Shown in pieces: positions 43,102-54,700 of a stretch of DNA of 64,000 nucleotides. This DNA is from Parasponia andersonii (Eukaryota; Streptophyta; Magnoliopsida; Rosales; Cannabaceae). Below the pieces are notes generated by a model, which was given only the letters and a program-made list of their open reading frames with translations, had not been told where the DNA came from and made no database searches. Position 1 is the stretch's first letter; each line of letters begins with the position of its first letter. The DNA is taken from the NCBI GenBank assembly GCA_002914805.1, contig JXTB01000386.1, positions 118,531 through 182,530 of the forward strand, in the 5' to 3' direction. The position numbers and the translations under genes are program-made.

Positions 43102-43815
43102 TATTAGTCATACCTATTTGTTCTTCAAAACAGCAAAAGGTATTTGGGATGCTATTAAAGAGAATTATTCGGACTTTGAGAATACATCTCAAATATTCGA
43201 AATTAAGATGCGGCTGAAAGAAAGCAGGTAAGGAAAACAAGATGTGACTGGCTACTACAACATGCTGAAGATCCTTTGGCAAGAACTCGACCTCTTCTAT
43301 GAGGCAGATTGGGGAGAACTTGAAGACCATGTGAAGTTCAAGACTTATCTTGACAAGGAGAGGCTTTACGAATTTCTTGTAGGTCTGAATCGTGACCTAG
43401 ACGAAGTCAGAGGAAGGATTTTAGGAAGAAAACCTCTTCCTTCTATCGGAGAGGCCTTTTCAGACGTAAGAAGAGAAGAAAATAGGCGGCGTGTAATGCT
43501 TGGCGACCAGAATTCCGTGAATTACCAGGTTGCTGCAGCCGGAGATTGACCTGCGGAGACTACTGCTCTGGCAGTAAATAAAACAGGAGGTTTTTCAGGA
43601 AATAGGAACCCTAATAAATAAGGAGAGAGACCATGGTGCACTCATTGCAACAAGTAAGGTCATACCCGTGAGAATTGCTTCTATATCCATGGGTTTCCAC
43701 CCAATTGGAAGCCTCGGGGGCCAAAGGATAAGAGAGCACTCAACACGGTTTCTGAAGAACAGTCTGCTATGGAGGACTTAAACAAGGGCCAAGGTTTAAA
43801 TGTTGTCCTGACTAA
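43102..43815 (+). repeat. Second copy of the 714-bp gag block
   Basis: It matches 42387-43100. Differences include C-to-T changes that create stops (CAA to TAA in KESRQ near 43210, and CAA to TAA inside the zinc knuckle), and GATCGACC to GATTGACC. It is either a second allele or copy joined in assembly, or a real tandem duplication. The continuation into protease is only after this copy. Confidence 0.85.
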
Positions 43816-45523
43816 GACCCAACTGGAGGCTTTACACCGGATACTCAATCAGGCCCAAACACCAAATCCACCCACAAAAGGATTTACTGCTGCCTACAAA
43901 GGTACTGTGTTCCATACTGAGTCACAATCTAATTGGATTCTTGATTCGGGTGCGACAGACCACATGACAGGTAATGCTTCCCTGTTTTTTACTTACATCC
44001 CGTGTAATGATAAGTCACGAGTTCAGATAGCAGATGGATTGTATTCAACAGTAGCAGGGAAGGGGTCAATTCGTCTTCATGACGATTTGATTCTTCACTC
44101 AGTTCTTCATGTTCCGAAGTTATCCTGTAACCTGGTCTCTGTTAGTAAATTAACTCAAGATGAGAATTTTCTGGCTAAATTTTCTTCTACTTGTTGTGAA
44201 ATATAGGAGCAAACCTCGGGGAAGACGATTGGGAGTGCTAGAGAGGAGGATGGACTCTACCACTTTGTGAACAAGGAATTCAAGTGTGGACCAATCACCA
44301 CAGACAACTGTATGGCTGTTACTGTTTCCAATGATGATGTAATAATGTGGCATCAAAGGCTAGGTCACCCTAACTTCCACTATCTTAACCGTTTGTTATT
44401 CGAACTATTTCTGAATAAAGATCCAAGTTCTTTTTCGTGTGAAATATGTCAGTTTGCGAAACACACACGTGTTCCTTATCCCATTAAACCCTATGGTGAA
44501 TCTTGTCCTTTTTCATTAGTGCATAGTGACATTTGGGGTGCGTCTCGTGTTAAAAATATTATTTCTGGAACTCGATAGTTTATTACTTTTATAGATGATC
44601 ACACAAGGGTCTGTTGGGTATATCTCCTAAAAGAAAAGTCAGAGGCAACAAAAATTTTTCAGTCCTTTCATTCCATGGTTAAAAACCAATTTCAAACCTC
44701 AATACAAGTTCTCAGAACGGATAATGGTCGTGAATATTTTAACACTATTCTCGGACAATATCTGAGTCAACAGGGGATTATACACCAGGGTTCTTGTCTG
44801 GATACACCCCAACAAAACGGAGTTTCAGAACGGAAAAATCGTCATCTTCTGGAAGTAGCTAGAGCCCTTATGTTCACAATGCATGTGCCCAAATATCTCT
44901 GGGGGAAAGCTGTTTTAACTGCATCTTACCTTATTAATCGAATGCCTTCCAAGATCCTAAAGTTTAAAACCCCTCTTTCTGTCCTTCAAACCACATACCC
45001 TCATTTTTATTCATCCTCTTCGCTTCCTCTGAAAGTCTTTGGATGTTCAGTCTTTGTACACAACACAAAGCCAAACCTCTCCAAACTTGACCCTCGCTCT
45101 ATCAAATGTGTTTTCATAGGGTATTCTTCAACACAAAAGGGTTACAAATGTTACTCTCCAAGTCAAAAACGTGTGTTTGTCTCAAGAGATGTCACCTTCT
45201 TTGAAACTGAATCATTTTTTACCGTGACTCTTCTTCGGGGGGAGAATTTGAATAAAGAAGAATCGTGGGATTCTGTAGAGCCTGATCAAATCGAACATGA
45301 ACCACAAACCTCGTCCTCACTTGAACCAACGATTCTTCTTGAACCATTAGAACCTTTGGCTCCCATATTGTTGCAACAGGATTTGGAAACAGGAATAGTT
45401 AAGAATCATCCATTGCAGGTTTACACGAGGAGACCACGTTCACAAACCATAGATACATCTGAGACTCTGCTTGCTCAAGAGTCTGATCCAAGGGATTGCT
45501 CTAGACCAGAGAACACTACCCAG

Positions 45524-46446
45524 CTAGAAGTTTTTGACTCAACAATTGCAACTCAGTCTGAGTCACACGTTGAGCCAGATGATCTGCCAATAGCATTAAG
45601 GAAAGGGGTGAGATCTTGTACTCTTCATCCAATCTCTCATTATGTCTCGTATGATCACTTGTCTCCAGGCTTTCGGAGTTTTGTCTCTAAAATGTCCAAC
45701 ATTGAGGTTCCTAAAACCATAGAAGAGGCTCTTAAGATCCCAGAATGGAAGAAAGCGATTGAGGAAGAGATGGAGGCACTAATTAAGAATGGAACGTGGG
45801 AGATTGTTGATCTACCCAGAGGAAAGAAATCAGTGGGCTGCAAGTGGGTTTTCACAGTCAAATACAAAGCTGATGGGAGTGTGGAAAGGTATAGAGCAAG
45901 GTTAGTGGCAAAAGGGTTCACACAGACGTATGGGATTGACTACCAAGAGACCTTTGCTCCAGTTGCTAAACTCAATACAGTCAGAGTTTTACTCTCACTT
46001 GCAGCTAACTTAGATTGGTCTCTGCAACAACTTGACGTGAAGAATGCATTTCTGAATGGTGAACTACATGAGGAGGTTTACATGGATGTTCCTCCAGGTA
46101 TTGAAACTCACAATGGAAAGGTGTGTCACTTGAAGAAATCACTTTATGGGTTGAAACAGTCACCAAGAGCTTGGTTTGACAGATTTACAAAGGCTATGAA
46201 GAAGTGTGGCTATCATCAAGCTCAAACTGATTACACACTGTTTACTAAATGCTCAGATAGTAAACTAGCAATCTTGATAGTCTATGTTGATGACATCATA
46301 GTGACTGGAAGTGATGATAAGGAAATTGAGACTTTGAAAAAGTACTTAAGTGAGGAGTTTGAATTGAAGGATTTGGGAATCCTAAGGTATTTCTTAGGAA
46401 TGGAAGTGGCGAGGAATAAAACTGGGATCTCAATATCTCAAAGGAA
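45524..46446 (+). repeat. First copy of a 923-bp reverse-transcriptase block ending at a single N
   Basis: CTAGAAGTTTTTGACTC to CTCAAAGGAA is repeated at 46448-47370, again exactly 923 bp, on either side of one N at 46447. Differences are few (for example AAATCAGTGGGC versus AAACCAGTGGGC, GCAGCTAAC versus GCAACTAAC). Confidence 0.87.
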
Positions 46447-46447
46447 N

Positions 46448-47370
46448 CTAGAAGTTTTTGACTCAACAATTGCAACTCAGTCTGAGTCACACGTTGAGCC
46501 AGATGATCTGCCAATAGCATTAAGGAAAGGGGTGAGATCTTGTACTCTTCATCCAATCTCTCATTATGTCTCGTATGATCACTTGTCTCCAGGCTTTCGG
46601 AGTTTTGTCTCTAAAATGTCCAACATTGAGGTTCCTAAAACCATAAAAGAGGCTCTTAAGATCCCAGAATGGAAGAAAGCGATTGAGGAAGAGATGGAGG
46701 CACTAATTAAGAATGGAACGTGGGAGATTGTTGATCTACCCAGAGGAAAGAAACCAGTGGGCTGCAAATGGGTTTTCACAGTCAAATACAAAGCTGATGG
46801 GAGTGTGGAAAGGTATAAAGCAAGGTTAGTGGCAAAAGGGTTCACACAGACGTATGGGATTGACTACCAAGAGACCTTTGCTCCAGTTGCTAAACTCAAT
46901 ACAGTCAGAGTTTTACTCTCACTTGCAACTAACTTAGATTGGTCTCTGCAACAACTTGACGTGAAGAATGCATTTCTGAATGGTGAACTACACGAGGAGG
47001 TTTACATGGATGTTCCTCCAGGTATTGAAACTCACAATGGAAAGGTGTGTCACTTGAAGAAATCACTTTATGGGTTGAAACAGTCACCAAGAGCTTGGTT
47101 TGACAGATTTACAAAGGCTATGAAGAAGCGTGGCTATCATCAAGCTCAAACTGATCACACACTGTTTACTAAACGCTCAGACAGTAAACTAGCAATCGTG
47201 ATAGTCTATGTTGATGACATCATAGTGACTGGAAGTGATGATAAGGAAATTGAGACTTTGAAAAAGTACTTAAGTGAGGAGTTTGAATTGAAGGATTTGG
47301 GAATCCTAAGGTATTTCTTAGGAATGGAAGTGGCGAGGAATAAAACTGGGATCTCAATATCTCAAAGGAA
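46448..47370 (+). repeat. Second copy of the 923-bp reverse-transcriptase block
   Basis: This copy continues into the RNase H region (KYILDLLQETGMLGCRPADT), so it is the one linked to the 3' half of the element. It differs from the first copy by a handful of substitutions, several of them G/A or C/T. Confidence 0.87.
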
Positions 47371-48169
47371 GTATATCCTTGATCTCTTACAGGAAACCGG
47401 GATGTTAGGTTGCAGACCAGCTGATACTCCAATGGAACCAAATCACAAGCTGGGACTTGGAGAAGAAGATGAAAGTGTTGATCAGGGGATGTACCAAAGA
47501 CTGGTTGGGAGATTGATCTATCTCTCACATACACGACCAAACATTGCTTTTCCAGTTAGTGTAGTCAGCCAGTTCATGCATTCACCGAAAAATTGTCATC
47601 TGGAAGCAGTATATAGGATTCTTCGATACCTAAAGGGGACACCAGGAAAAGGTTTATGTTCCGGTAAAAACGAGAAGAAGGTAGTTGAGATCTATACAGA
47701 CGCCGATTGAGCAGGATCGACTGTTGACAGAAGGTCTACTTCAGGCTACTGTACTCAAGTCTGGGGAAATCTTGTGACATGGAGAAGTAAAAAACAATCT
47801 GTGGTTGCTCGCAGCAGTGCAGAAGCTGAGTTTCGGGCTGTTGCTCAAGGAATATGTGAAGGGATGTGGTTAACCAGATTACTAAAAGAGCTAGGAGTGA
47901 CTTATGAGGGACCAATGAAGCTTTATTGTGATAACAAGGCAGCTATCAACATCACTCATAATCCAGTTCATCATGACAGAACAAAGCATGTTGAAATTGA
48001 TAGACATTTCATCAAGGAAAAGATAGAGAATGGAAGTGTGTGCATGGTCTACATACCAACCAAACAACAAGTTACAGATCTATTGACAAAAAGTCTATCA
48101 AAACATGGATTCATGGAGTTATCAAACAAGCTGGGCTTGATTAATATCTACGCTCAACTTGAGGGGGAG

Positions 48170-48408
48170 TGTTGGAAATCTCGGACTGAGATTAAGGAAA
48201 GATTGTATGGCTGATTTTAGGGGATTAAGAGTTGCTGTATTTACGGATTAGCTGTCATTTTTTTGTTAGCTGTAAATAGCCGTGTATCATGTGTGATTAG
48301 GCNTTTATTCTTTGATTTGTTTCCTTTTTTTTACTGATTGTAAAGGCTATATATATTCTGTAATCTTTTAGTGATATGATATAGAAAATACTTTGAGCTC
48401 TTATCGTC
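48170..48408 (+). repeat. 3' LTR of copia element 2
   Basis: It begins TGTTGGAAATCTCGGACTG straight after the polypurine tract and ends near CTCTTATCGTC. A single N at 48303 replaces about 15 bp present in the 5' LTR. It carries an extra block around 48229-48250 (GTTGCTGTATTTACGGATTA) not found in the 5' LTR. Confidence 0.78.
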
Positions 48409-49925
48409 TATAGTACTGATATGTTTTTGCAATTGTTTCTATTTTTACATGTATGTAGTTGTCTATATGTACAAGTACGCGCGGGTAATTGCATTTTAAT
48501 CAATGTATTAAGGTTTACTTCAATACTTTCTCAATTGAATAGACTCACTATATTGATAGATCAGAAATAATATCTCATACAATTTCGTTTCAGCTTCTCT
48601 TGGCTTGAATTATACCTTAAGATACGTATATATAGTCATGCCTTAGATATATATTGGATTGATACAGCGTACTTACGAATAAAATTGAGTTTAGCATAAA
48701 AACAAAGAATATCTAGGAAGAGAAACAACTTGGGGCTAAAAGGGAAAATTAAAAATTAAAAAGATAAGAGAAGAGAAGATGAAAGAAAACAAGAGTCTTA
48801 GCTAGTAAGGATAAATTAAGAGTCGATGGGGACTTTGAGTATATGATTGTGTTATGGGAAGATAATGAAAGGTGAAAGCCCTTTTGCCTCTCACCAACCC
48901 AACCCATTTTGTGTGCCCAATTAAAAGGGCTCGTGATTATGGATTTTGGGGTCCTTATGATAAAGCATCTTAAGCTTCCTAATCACACATTTCCTTTTCC
49001 AATTTGTGATGGCACTAACGTAAATTAAAGACGACCATAGTAAAAAGAATTAGAAATTTCAATTGTCAAGAATGTCATCAATAATTCAAAAGCCGAATTG
49101 GTAGTGCTAGCATAAATAAGGAAAGCTGGTATTAAGTTGATGCAACTTGGCCAAGGCCCAACACGATTCGTATTCCTTGCACTCAAAACAATGCGATAAA
49201 ATGTGATTTTGTTCCAAATAGAGCAAGATGCCTAGCTAGATTGGACCACAAGAGGTCTATTTTAATCTAAGGAGTTCTAAATCTATTGTCTTTTCTAATC
49301 CTTAGTCTCGCAATTAATATGTGGATTTCGTTAAAATATTTAATGTTTTAATAATGTTACATGGAAGCGAAAAGGAGAATAGATTTAGCAATTATCACTC
49401 TTCTAATTTTTAAGATTCATTCAAAGATTATTAGCACCATAGTTTAATTTTTAATTTTTTGTTTCTTTTGGAATTAGCTAGTGTAGGAGATTTGAACCAT
49501 AAACTCTTCATATTAAGAGAATGTGGATACCATCAGATTATACCAACGCGTACATTAGCATAATAGATTTACATATGGCATGCATCGACGTAATATGTAT
49601 ATTAAATTCCCTTACATTTCGCTTCAATATATATTTTTTTTTTACTCTGTTGTTCAATCTTTGTTGGAAAATATCAAAATAAGTTGTACATCAGAACAAT
49701 TATCCATTCATGCATGTTCCATGGTAGGACCTATGGAAATGGATGCTTATGATGCAATAATTATGACTCATACAACTTAAGGTATCCTTGTAATAAGCAA
49801 TCGGTAATTTCTTTGACATTGTCATTGCATCTTTGAGGCAAACGGAGCATCACAATTGACGTCGTCCACCTATATGGATCCTATAGTGGGACCAGTATGA
49901 AAGAACGATTGTAATACTATAATCG

Positions 49926-50322
49926 TGATACTTGCAATTATTGCTAGCACAACTTATAAAGTAAAAAGAAAATGTAGAGTAAGAAGCATAAAATATTAAA
50001 ATAAAAAATACCTATATTTCTTTGTAAAAATATATATGTTGTGAAATCTTCCTCCTCTAGTATTTGGTTTTTTGGAAGCCATATGTGTCATGATAAGGTC
50101 ATAACTATTGATGCTATTATGATACTTGCAATTATTGTTAGCACAACATATGAAGAAAAAAAAAATTTAGGATAAGAAGCATAAAAAATTTAGACAAAAA
50201 AGCGAAAAAGAAAAACCTATATTTCTTTGTAGAAAAAATATATAGAGTAATAATAACAACACACATTATTTATACATAAAAGCCCACACACAATGATGTG
50301 GCATACTTTCTATCCACTCATG

Positions 50323-50354
<32 letters not shown>

Positions 50355-50520
50355 GGGACTACATTATGTATATGATTTGTGAAAAATATATACCACAACA
50401 TTGTGTATCACTTTTATGTGTAAACTTCATGCGTCTCTGTCATTATATTGTGAATTTTTCTTCCTCTAGTTCGTGGTTTTTCGATGCCAAATGTGTCGTA
50501 ATAGGGTCATAACTACCGGT
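49926..50520. repeat. Two interleaved families of direct repeats
   Basis: Unit A (TGATACTTGCAATTATTG...AAGAAGCATAAAA...CCTATATTTCTTTGTA) occurs at about 49926-50032 and 50120-50232. Unit B (GTGAAATCTTCCTCCTCTAG...GCCATATGTGTCATGATAAG...GTCATAACTATTGATGC) occurs at about 50040-50115 and, more diverged, at 50448-50520. The order A-B-A-B suggests an ancient tandem duplication of a roughly 200-bp unit with an insertion in the second copy. Non-coding. Confidence 0.65.
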
Positions 50521-51239
50521 GCATCTTTAATTAATTAATTACTTCCGTTAATAAAAAAAAGTAGTTTTATTCTTTTCTATTCTCTTTTTCTTTTTCTTCT
50601 GTTTTAATTACTTGAATTAATTAAATTAAACGACCATAACTAGGATCGGTTCACATTAAAAGAATAGCTTCGGCTCTCCAAACAAATCATTCGAATTATA
50701 TATTTCTACCGAACTGGTATATTTGAAGATCAACATAAAAAATATTCAATCGAGCAAAATTCTGAAAAATTTATATGTTTTTAAAACAGAGGTGATCACA
50801 AAATTCAATTGATGTACGTAGCAACAACTCTAAATGCATCCTAGACTGAGTTGGGCTTTCTTGTTTCTATGTTCATCATTGTGTTTCGAATTATCTTAAT
50901 AAGTGTATCATATATCAGTTTTATCTCTATGTATTGTATATGTAACAAAGTGTAGCTCAAAGTGCAAGCAATTTATTTAGTTTTCAGAGATTTCGAAATG
51001 TTCTATTAATTAAAGTGAATACTATTCTTGTATGTCTGATGATGCTTCTTAATTCTCTACTCCCAAGCTTGTGTTATCCTCTTCTTCAAATAATGAATTC
51101 GTAAAGATTTTAGTTAAATTAGTTAGGAAATTAACAGTCTCCCGCTTAATAATCTAAGATTGTGTTGCAAAATAAGTATTTTAGCTAGCAATGTAAAGCC
51201 TGATCTAATTAGTTATAAATATATAGTGATTTCTCTAAC

Positions 51240-51720
51240 ATCTTCGAAAAACGACACGCAGCAAAGTTGAAACGACACATCGCAATAATTTGCCTAAAAT
51301 GACACCAAACGACCGTAAGCCTACTAGACCCACGAGGTTGGAAGACCAAATGATGACTTCGCCGAGCAACACAAAGTGACTGGTCGGACTGTCAAGGAAG
51401 ACCAAGTTCACGAATAAGGAGATTAGCCTATGGTTGGCGCTTATGATTTATGCCAGCCTAGTGAACTCCCATAATGACAGATCAACAAGGGATCACGGAA
51501 AATATTAGCTGTTCTGACTAAGAAACAAGATAAGGACAATGAATATCATGGAAAGGATGACACCTAATTTAATCACTCTTGTCCGTAGAAGTAATTAAGT
51601 GAGATTTTTTTCTATTTTTTAAGAACACATGGACATCAATTCTAAGTATCTTGGAGGCCACAAAACTACTATAAATAGTTTTATATATACTTATTACAAA
51701 TTTTCAAAATTTTATTTATC
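51240..51720. other. Possible LTR-like remnant (tentative)
   Basis: A patch richer in GC than its surroundings (with repeated ACGACAC motifs near 51251-51300) is followed by CTATAAATAGTTTTATA near 51670, a TATA-like motif, and a T-rich leader-like part. No TG/CA ends or TSD could be fixed, and no coding similarity was recognised. Confidence 0.25.
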
Positions 51721-54700
51721 TTTTTGTCTTTTTTCCCTCTAAAATTTATTTACTATTTATTTGAATACTTTATTAACTACATCACTGCATTAGTTAGTGA
51801 AAAATTTATTTATAATCTTTTTTAAAATTATACTTCTACACCTGCATCAAATTTGAATTTGAATTTGAATTTTTTTTTTAAAAAAAAACTATTTAAAAAC
51901 ACGTGACATCGTTAGTTTAGGGACTAAAATCCACGCTAACATATAATATATTTTCATCTTTCCAACACATGTATTGCCAAAAACTTCATATCACTCTTTT
52001 TAATTCCCGATCACGTTTTTTTTTTTTCCCCTTTTGAGCAAATCCTAATCACGTTTTACTTGCCTTGCCGAAAGCCAAATTTCTTGTTGTGGCGGCTCCT
52101 TTCAATTAAAAGTAATAATAGTTAATTTTCTCTCACTCGTTATATGGTACTATTTACATAATTTAGATGATAGTCAAAGTTAAATTTATTATTTTATATC
52201 CATTATGTAAACGAGGCGGCCACCAAATATCAGACACAATATGAACAAATCTAATTACTTGTAATCTTTTCTAGTATAAACAATACTCCATTGTGCCAAA
52301 CCGAGGCTTATCGTACAAGTAGCCAAGCTGACTATTAGTATACCTCTACTTTCAGAGCATCAAAAAAAAAAATCATCCTCTAGTACTTGGATTATTAAGA
52401 AACTGTATATATATATCTAATATAAATCTCAGTGACATTACCAGTGTCATTCAAATGCACGGAAATTTAAAATGATAAATCCAAAAATACATATAACTAT
52501 ATAAATACATATTTTCGGTGACAGATAAGTTTCTATTAGAGTATAAATGGCAGAGAATGACGCATCCCTAGGGCGTAATAATCTTATATAGTAAAAAGTT
52601 AACATTTGATTACAGTCAACATAATCTGTTCAAACAAACTAAGGTGGCCATTTGGTATCATATTAAAGTACGAGTCATATCAGCAAAAAAAAAAAAAAGG
52701 TACGAATCATATCAGGATTAATTTTTGAATTAAAAATTGCGCACTAACTAATGTACATGGTATGATATTACTGATCACATGTCGTTTCAAAGTGAGATCA
52801 TATATTGTTAAAAATAGTGGCTAAATCAAGTCATATAAGTTGATGTACAATTTTGGTACAGAAACTGTTGCCTCTGGCATTAGTATATAATTTACTTTTT
52901 GGAGACTTCATGCTATGCATGAAATGGCCTTTGTAAAACTGTGTAGTAGCATGTGATAGTAGCATCTTTTTAATTCTGAAAAAGTTTAGATCAGTAGCTT
53001 AGGTGGAGAAATTATATCAACTAAGTGCTGACATATTTAATGATAAGAGAGTCATTATTGAATCTAATTAGAGCAAGATCACGTACGATTCTTTAATTTA
53101 ATGATCTGATCAGGACCACATAATTTAAATCTCTTTTATAGATTTGGTCGGAAGGAGAATTGAAAAGCCAGCGGAAAATATGGGAATGTTAAGCACTAGA
53201 TGGTTTACTTAGTGGAATATTATAAATTGCAAATCATAACTAGAAACAATTTACAAATCGGGAAAATTTTCTAAATAATCAACCACAAGAACAAGGCATG
53301 CGGCACCATTATTGTATTGTTGATATAGGATTTAGATACTATTCTTCAAATTTAAAATTATTAAAATAAAATAATTTCTAAATCTCAATATCTGAATCCT
53401 ATACCACTATCATATTATAATTATCATAAATCCTTATTCGATAATGATATCATTTGTGGACTATTGTGTATTAAATTTTTTACTCATTATAATTAATTAT
53501 TTTTAAAAAAAATTCCTTTCTTCTTTTAATTTTTCATCCGATAATGTCTTAGTGAGCAAAATATGAAAATCAAATTTATCGCACATTATCACTACTAAAA
53601 CCGGAGTACTTCGTGATTACAGACAAAATTTGATTTGTAATCGCATACTTTCAAAGTTAAAATTTAAGATTTGAATACCTCCACTTTTTTTTTTAATTAA
53701 AAAAAAACAACAACAACAAATGTTTTCAACCAAAAAAAAAAAAAGAGGAAGAAGAAGAAGAAGAAAGACTGAAATTACAATATAGTTAAAAGCATTTTCC
53801 CAATCACATGTAGTACTCTCTTTGAAAATGTCTCCCTACTTTTAAACTTTCTTCCCTGGATGCAGCTAGCTAGCATTTTTCAAAAGTATTAGGTGCGTTC
53901 TTTGATTGTGTGGTGCCATGTGATCAATTGTCTCTTTAAGCACCGAATTATGACATTCATGTGGTAGCATTTAAAGAGGCTACTAGTACTTGTAGTACTA
54001 CTTATACATCTGCTGCAAAACACCTCTCTATGTGTTTTGACTCAATCAAGTCACCGTCTCCCCAATTATATAAACATATGTATATATTATACATAAGTCA
54101 CGAACCAAATTTTTCGTTCTACACATTGAAATTTCTCTTCTCATCAATTTCGCTTTCTAGAAGTTCTGCCAGCTTTATTAATTTCTGAGTTATTTTTCCT
54201 TTTTTTATTCTCTTTTTTCGGGAAATTAGTAATTATAAGTTCAAGTTGCATATTGCAATTAATAAGAGTTTACGTTGTCGGAGTTGATGCAAATTAATCC
54301 CATCTATGTTCTGATGTGATGTACACAAGGAAAATACACATTCCAAGTCCTCATGATGACTAAATTATCAACTTTCTTTTTTCTAAGAAACATAAATATG
54401 TAATCTCCTTTAGTTATCTATATCGAACTTAAACCATTATTCATATGTAAACTAAACCATTATTCATATATGTAACCATATTAATTATGCAGCCCCCCTC
54501 TAGAGAACTACTGTTTTGGATAAAATGATTGTTTTGATATTTATTATATATATATATATATATTCTAATTTTAGGAAAAGATATATGTAAGCGTTTGCTG
54601 GCCGGTGTTGAGATTTATGTGTTGGCTCACATATACATATACGTAGTCATTTATATCTGTATATATATGTATATACATATTATATCCACATCATATGCTA

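Larger units (their letters stand above)
43769..48214 (+). pseudogene. Pol of copia element 2: protease, integrase, reverse transcriptase, RNase H, with isolated stops
   Basis: One frame carries all domains: protease WILDSGATDHMTG, pre-integrase MWHQRLGHPNFHYLNRL and CEICQFAKHTR, integrase with FIDDHTR, RTDNGREY and DTPQQNGVSERKN (D, D, E), reverse transcriptase with WKKAIEEEMEALIKNGTWEI, QLDVKNAFLNGELHEEVYM and YVDD, and RNase H with SSAEAEFRAVAQG and KLYCDNKAA. In-frame stops are TAG 44204-44206, TAG 44576-44578 and TGA 47708-47710 (where TGG is expected after TDAD). The reverse transcriptase region is present twice because of the 923-bp block. The repeat plus its N is 924 bp, so the frame is kept by chance. 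Confidence 0.88.
41659..48408 (+). mobile_element. Ty1/copia element 2, LTR to LTR, with two assembly-type internal duplications
   Basis: 5' LTR 41659 to about 41894, primer-binding site TGGTATCAGAGCC at 41898-41910, gag start 42084, protease, integrase, reverse transcriptase, RNase H, polypurine tract GAGGGGGAG at 48161-48169, 3' LTR 48170 to about 48408. Flanking TATAC (41654-41658) and TATAG (48409-48413) are a near-matching TSD. The LTRs differ by several substitutions and by an extra block of about 22 bp in the 3' copy, so it is not very young. Subtracting the two repeated blocks (714 and 923 bp) gives about 5.1 kb, normal for copia. It is inactive: there are several stops and a frameshift. 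Confidence 0.9.

Noticed and set aside
44675..47710. A 1,011-residue retroelement protein with two reverse transcriptase domains
   Set aside because: The second RT copy begins at a single N and repeats the first exactly over 923 bp. It is best explained as an assembly join, not a novel double-RT protein.
53961..54188. 75-codon plus-strand frame in the large intergenic region
   Set aside because: It has no domain, ordinary AT-rich composition and no supporting promoter or splice evidence.
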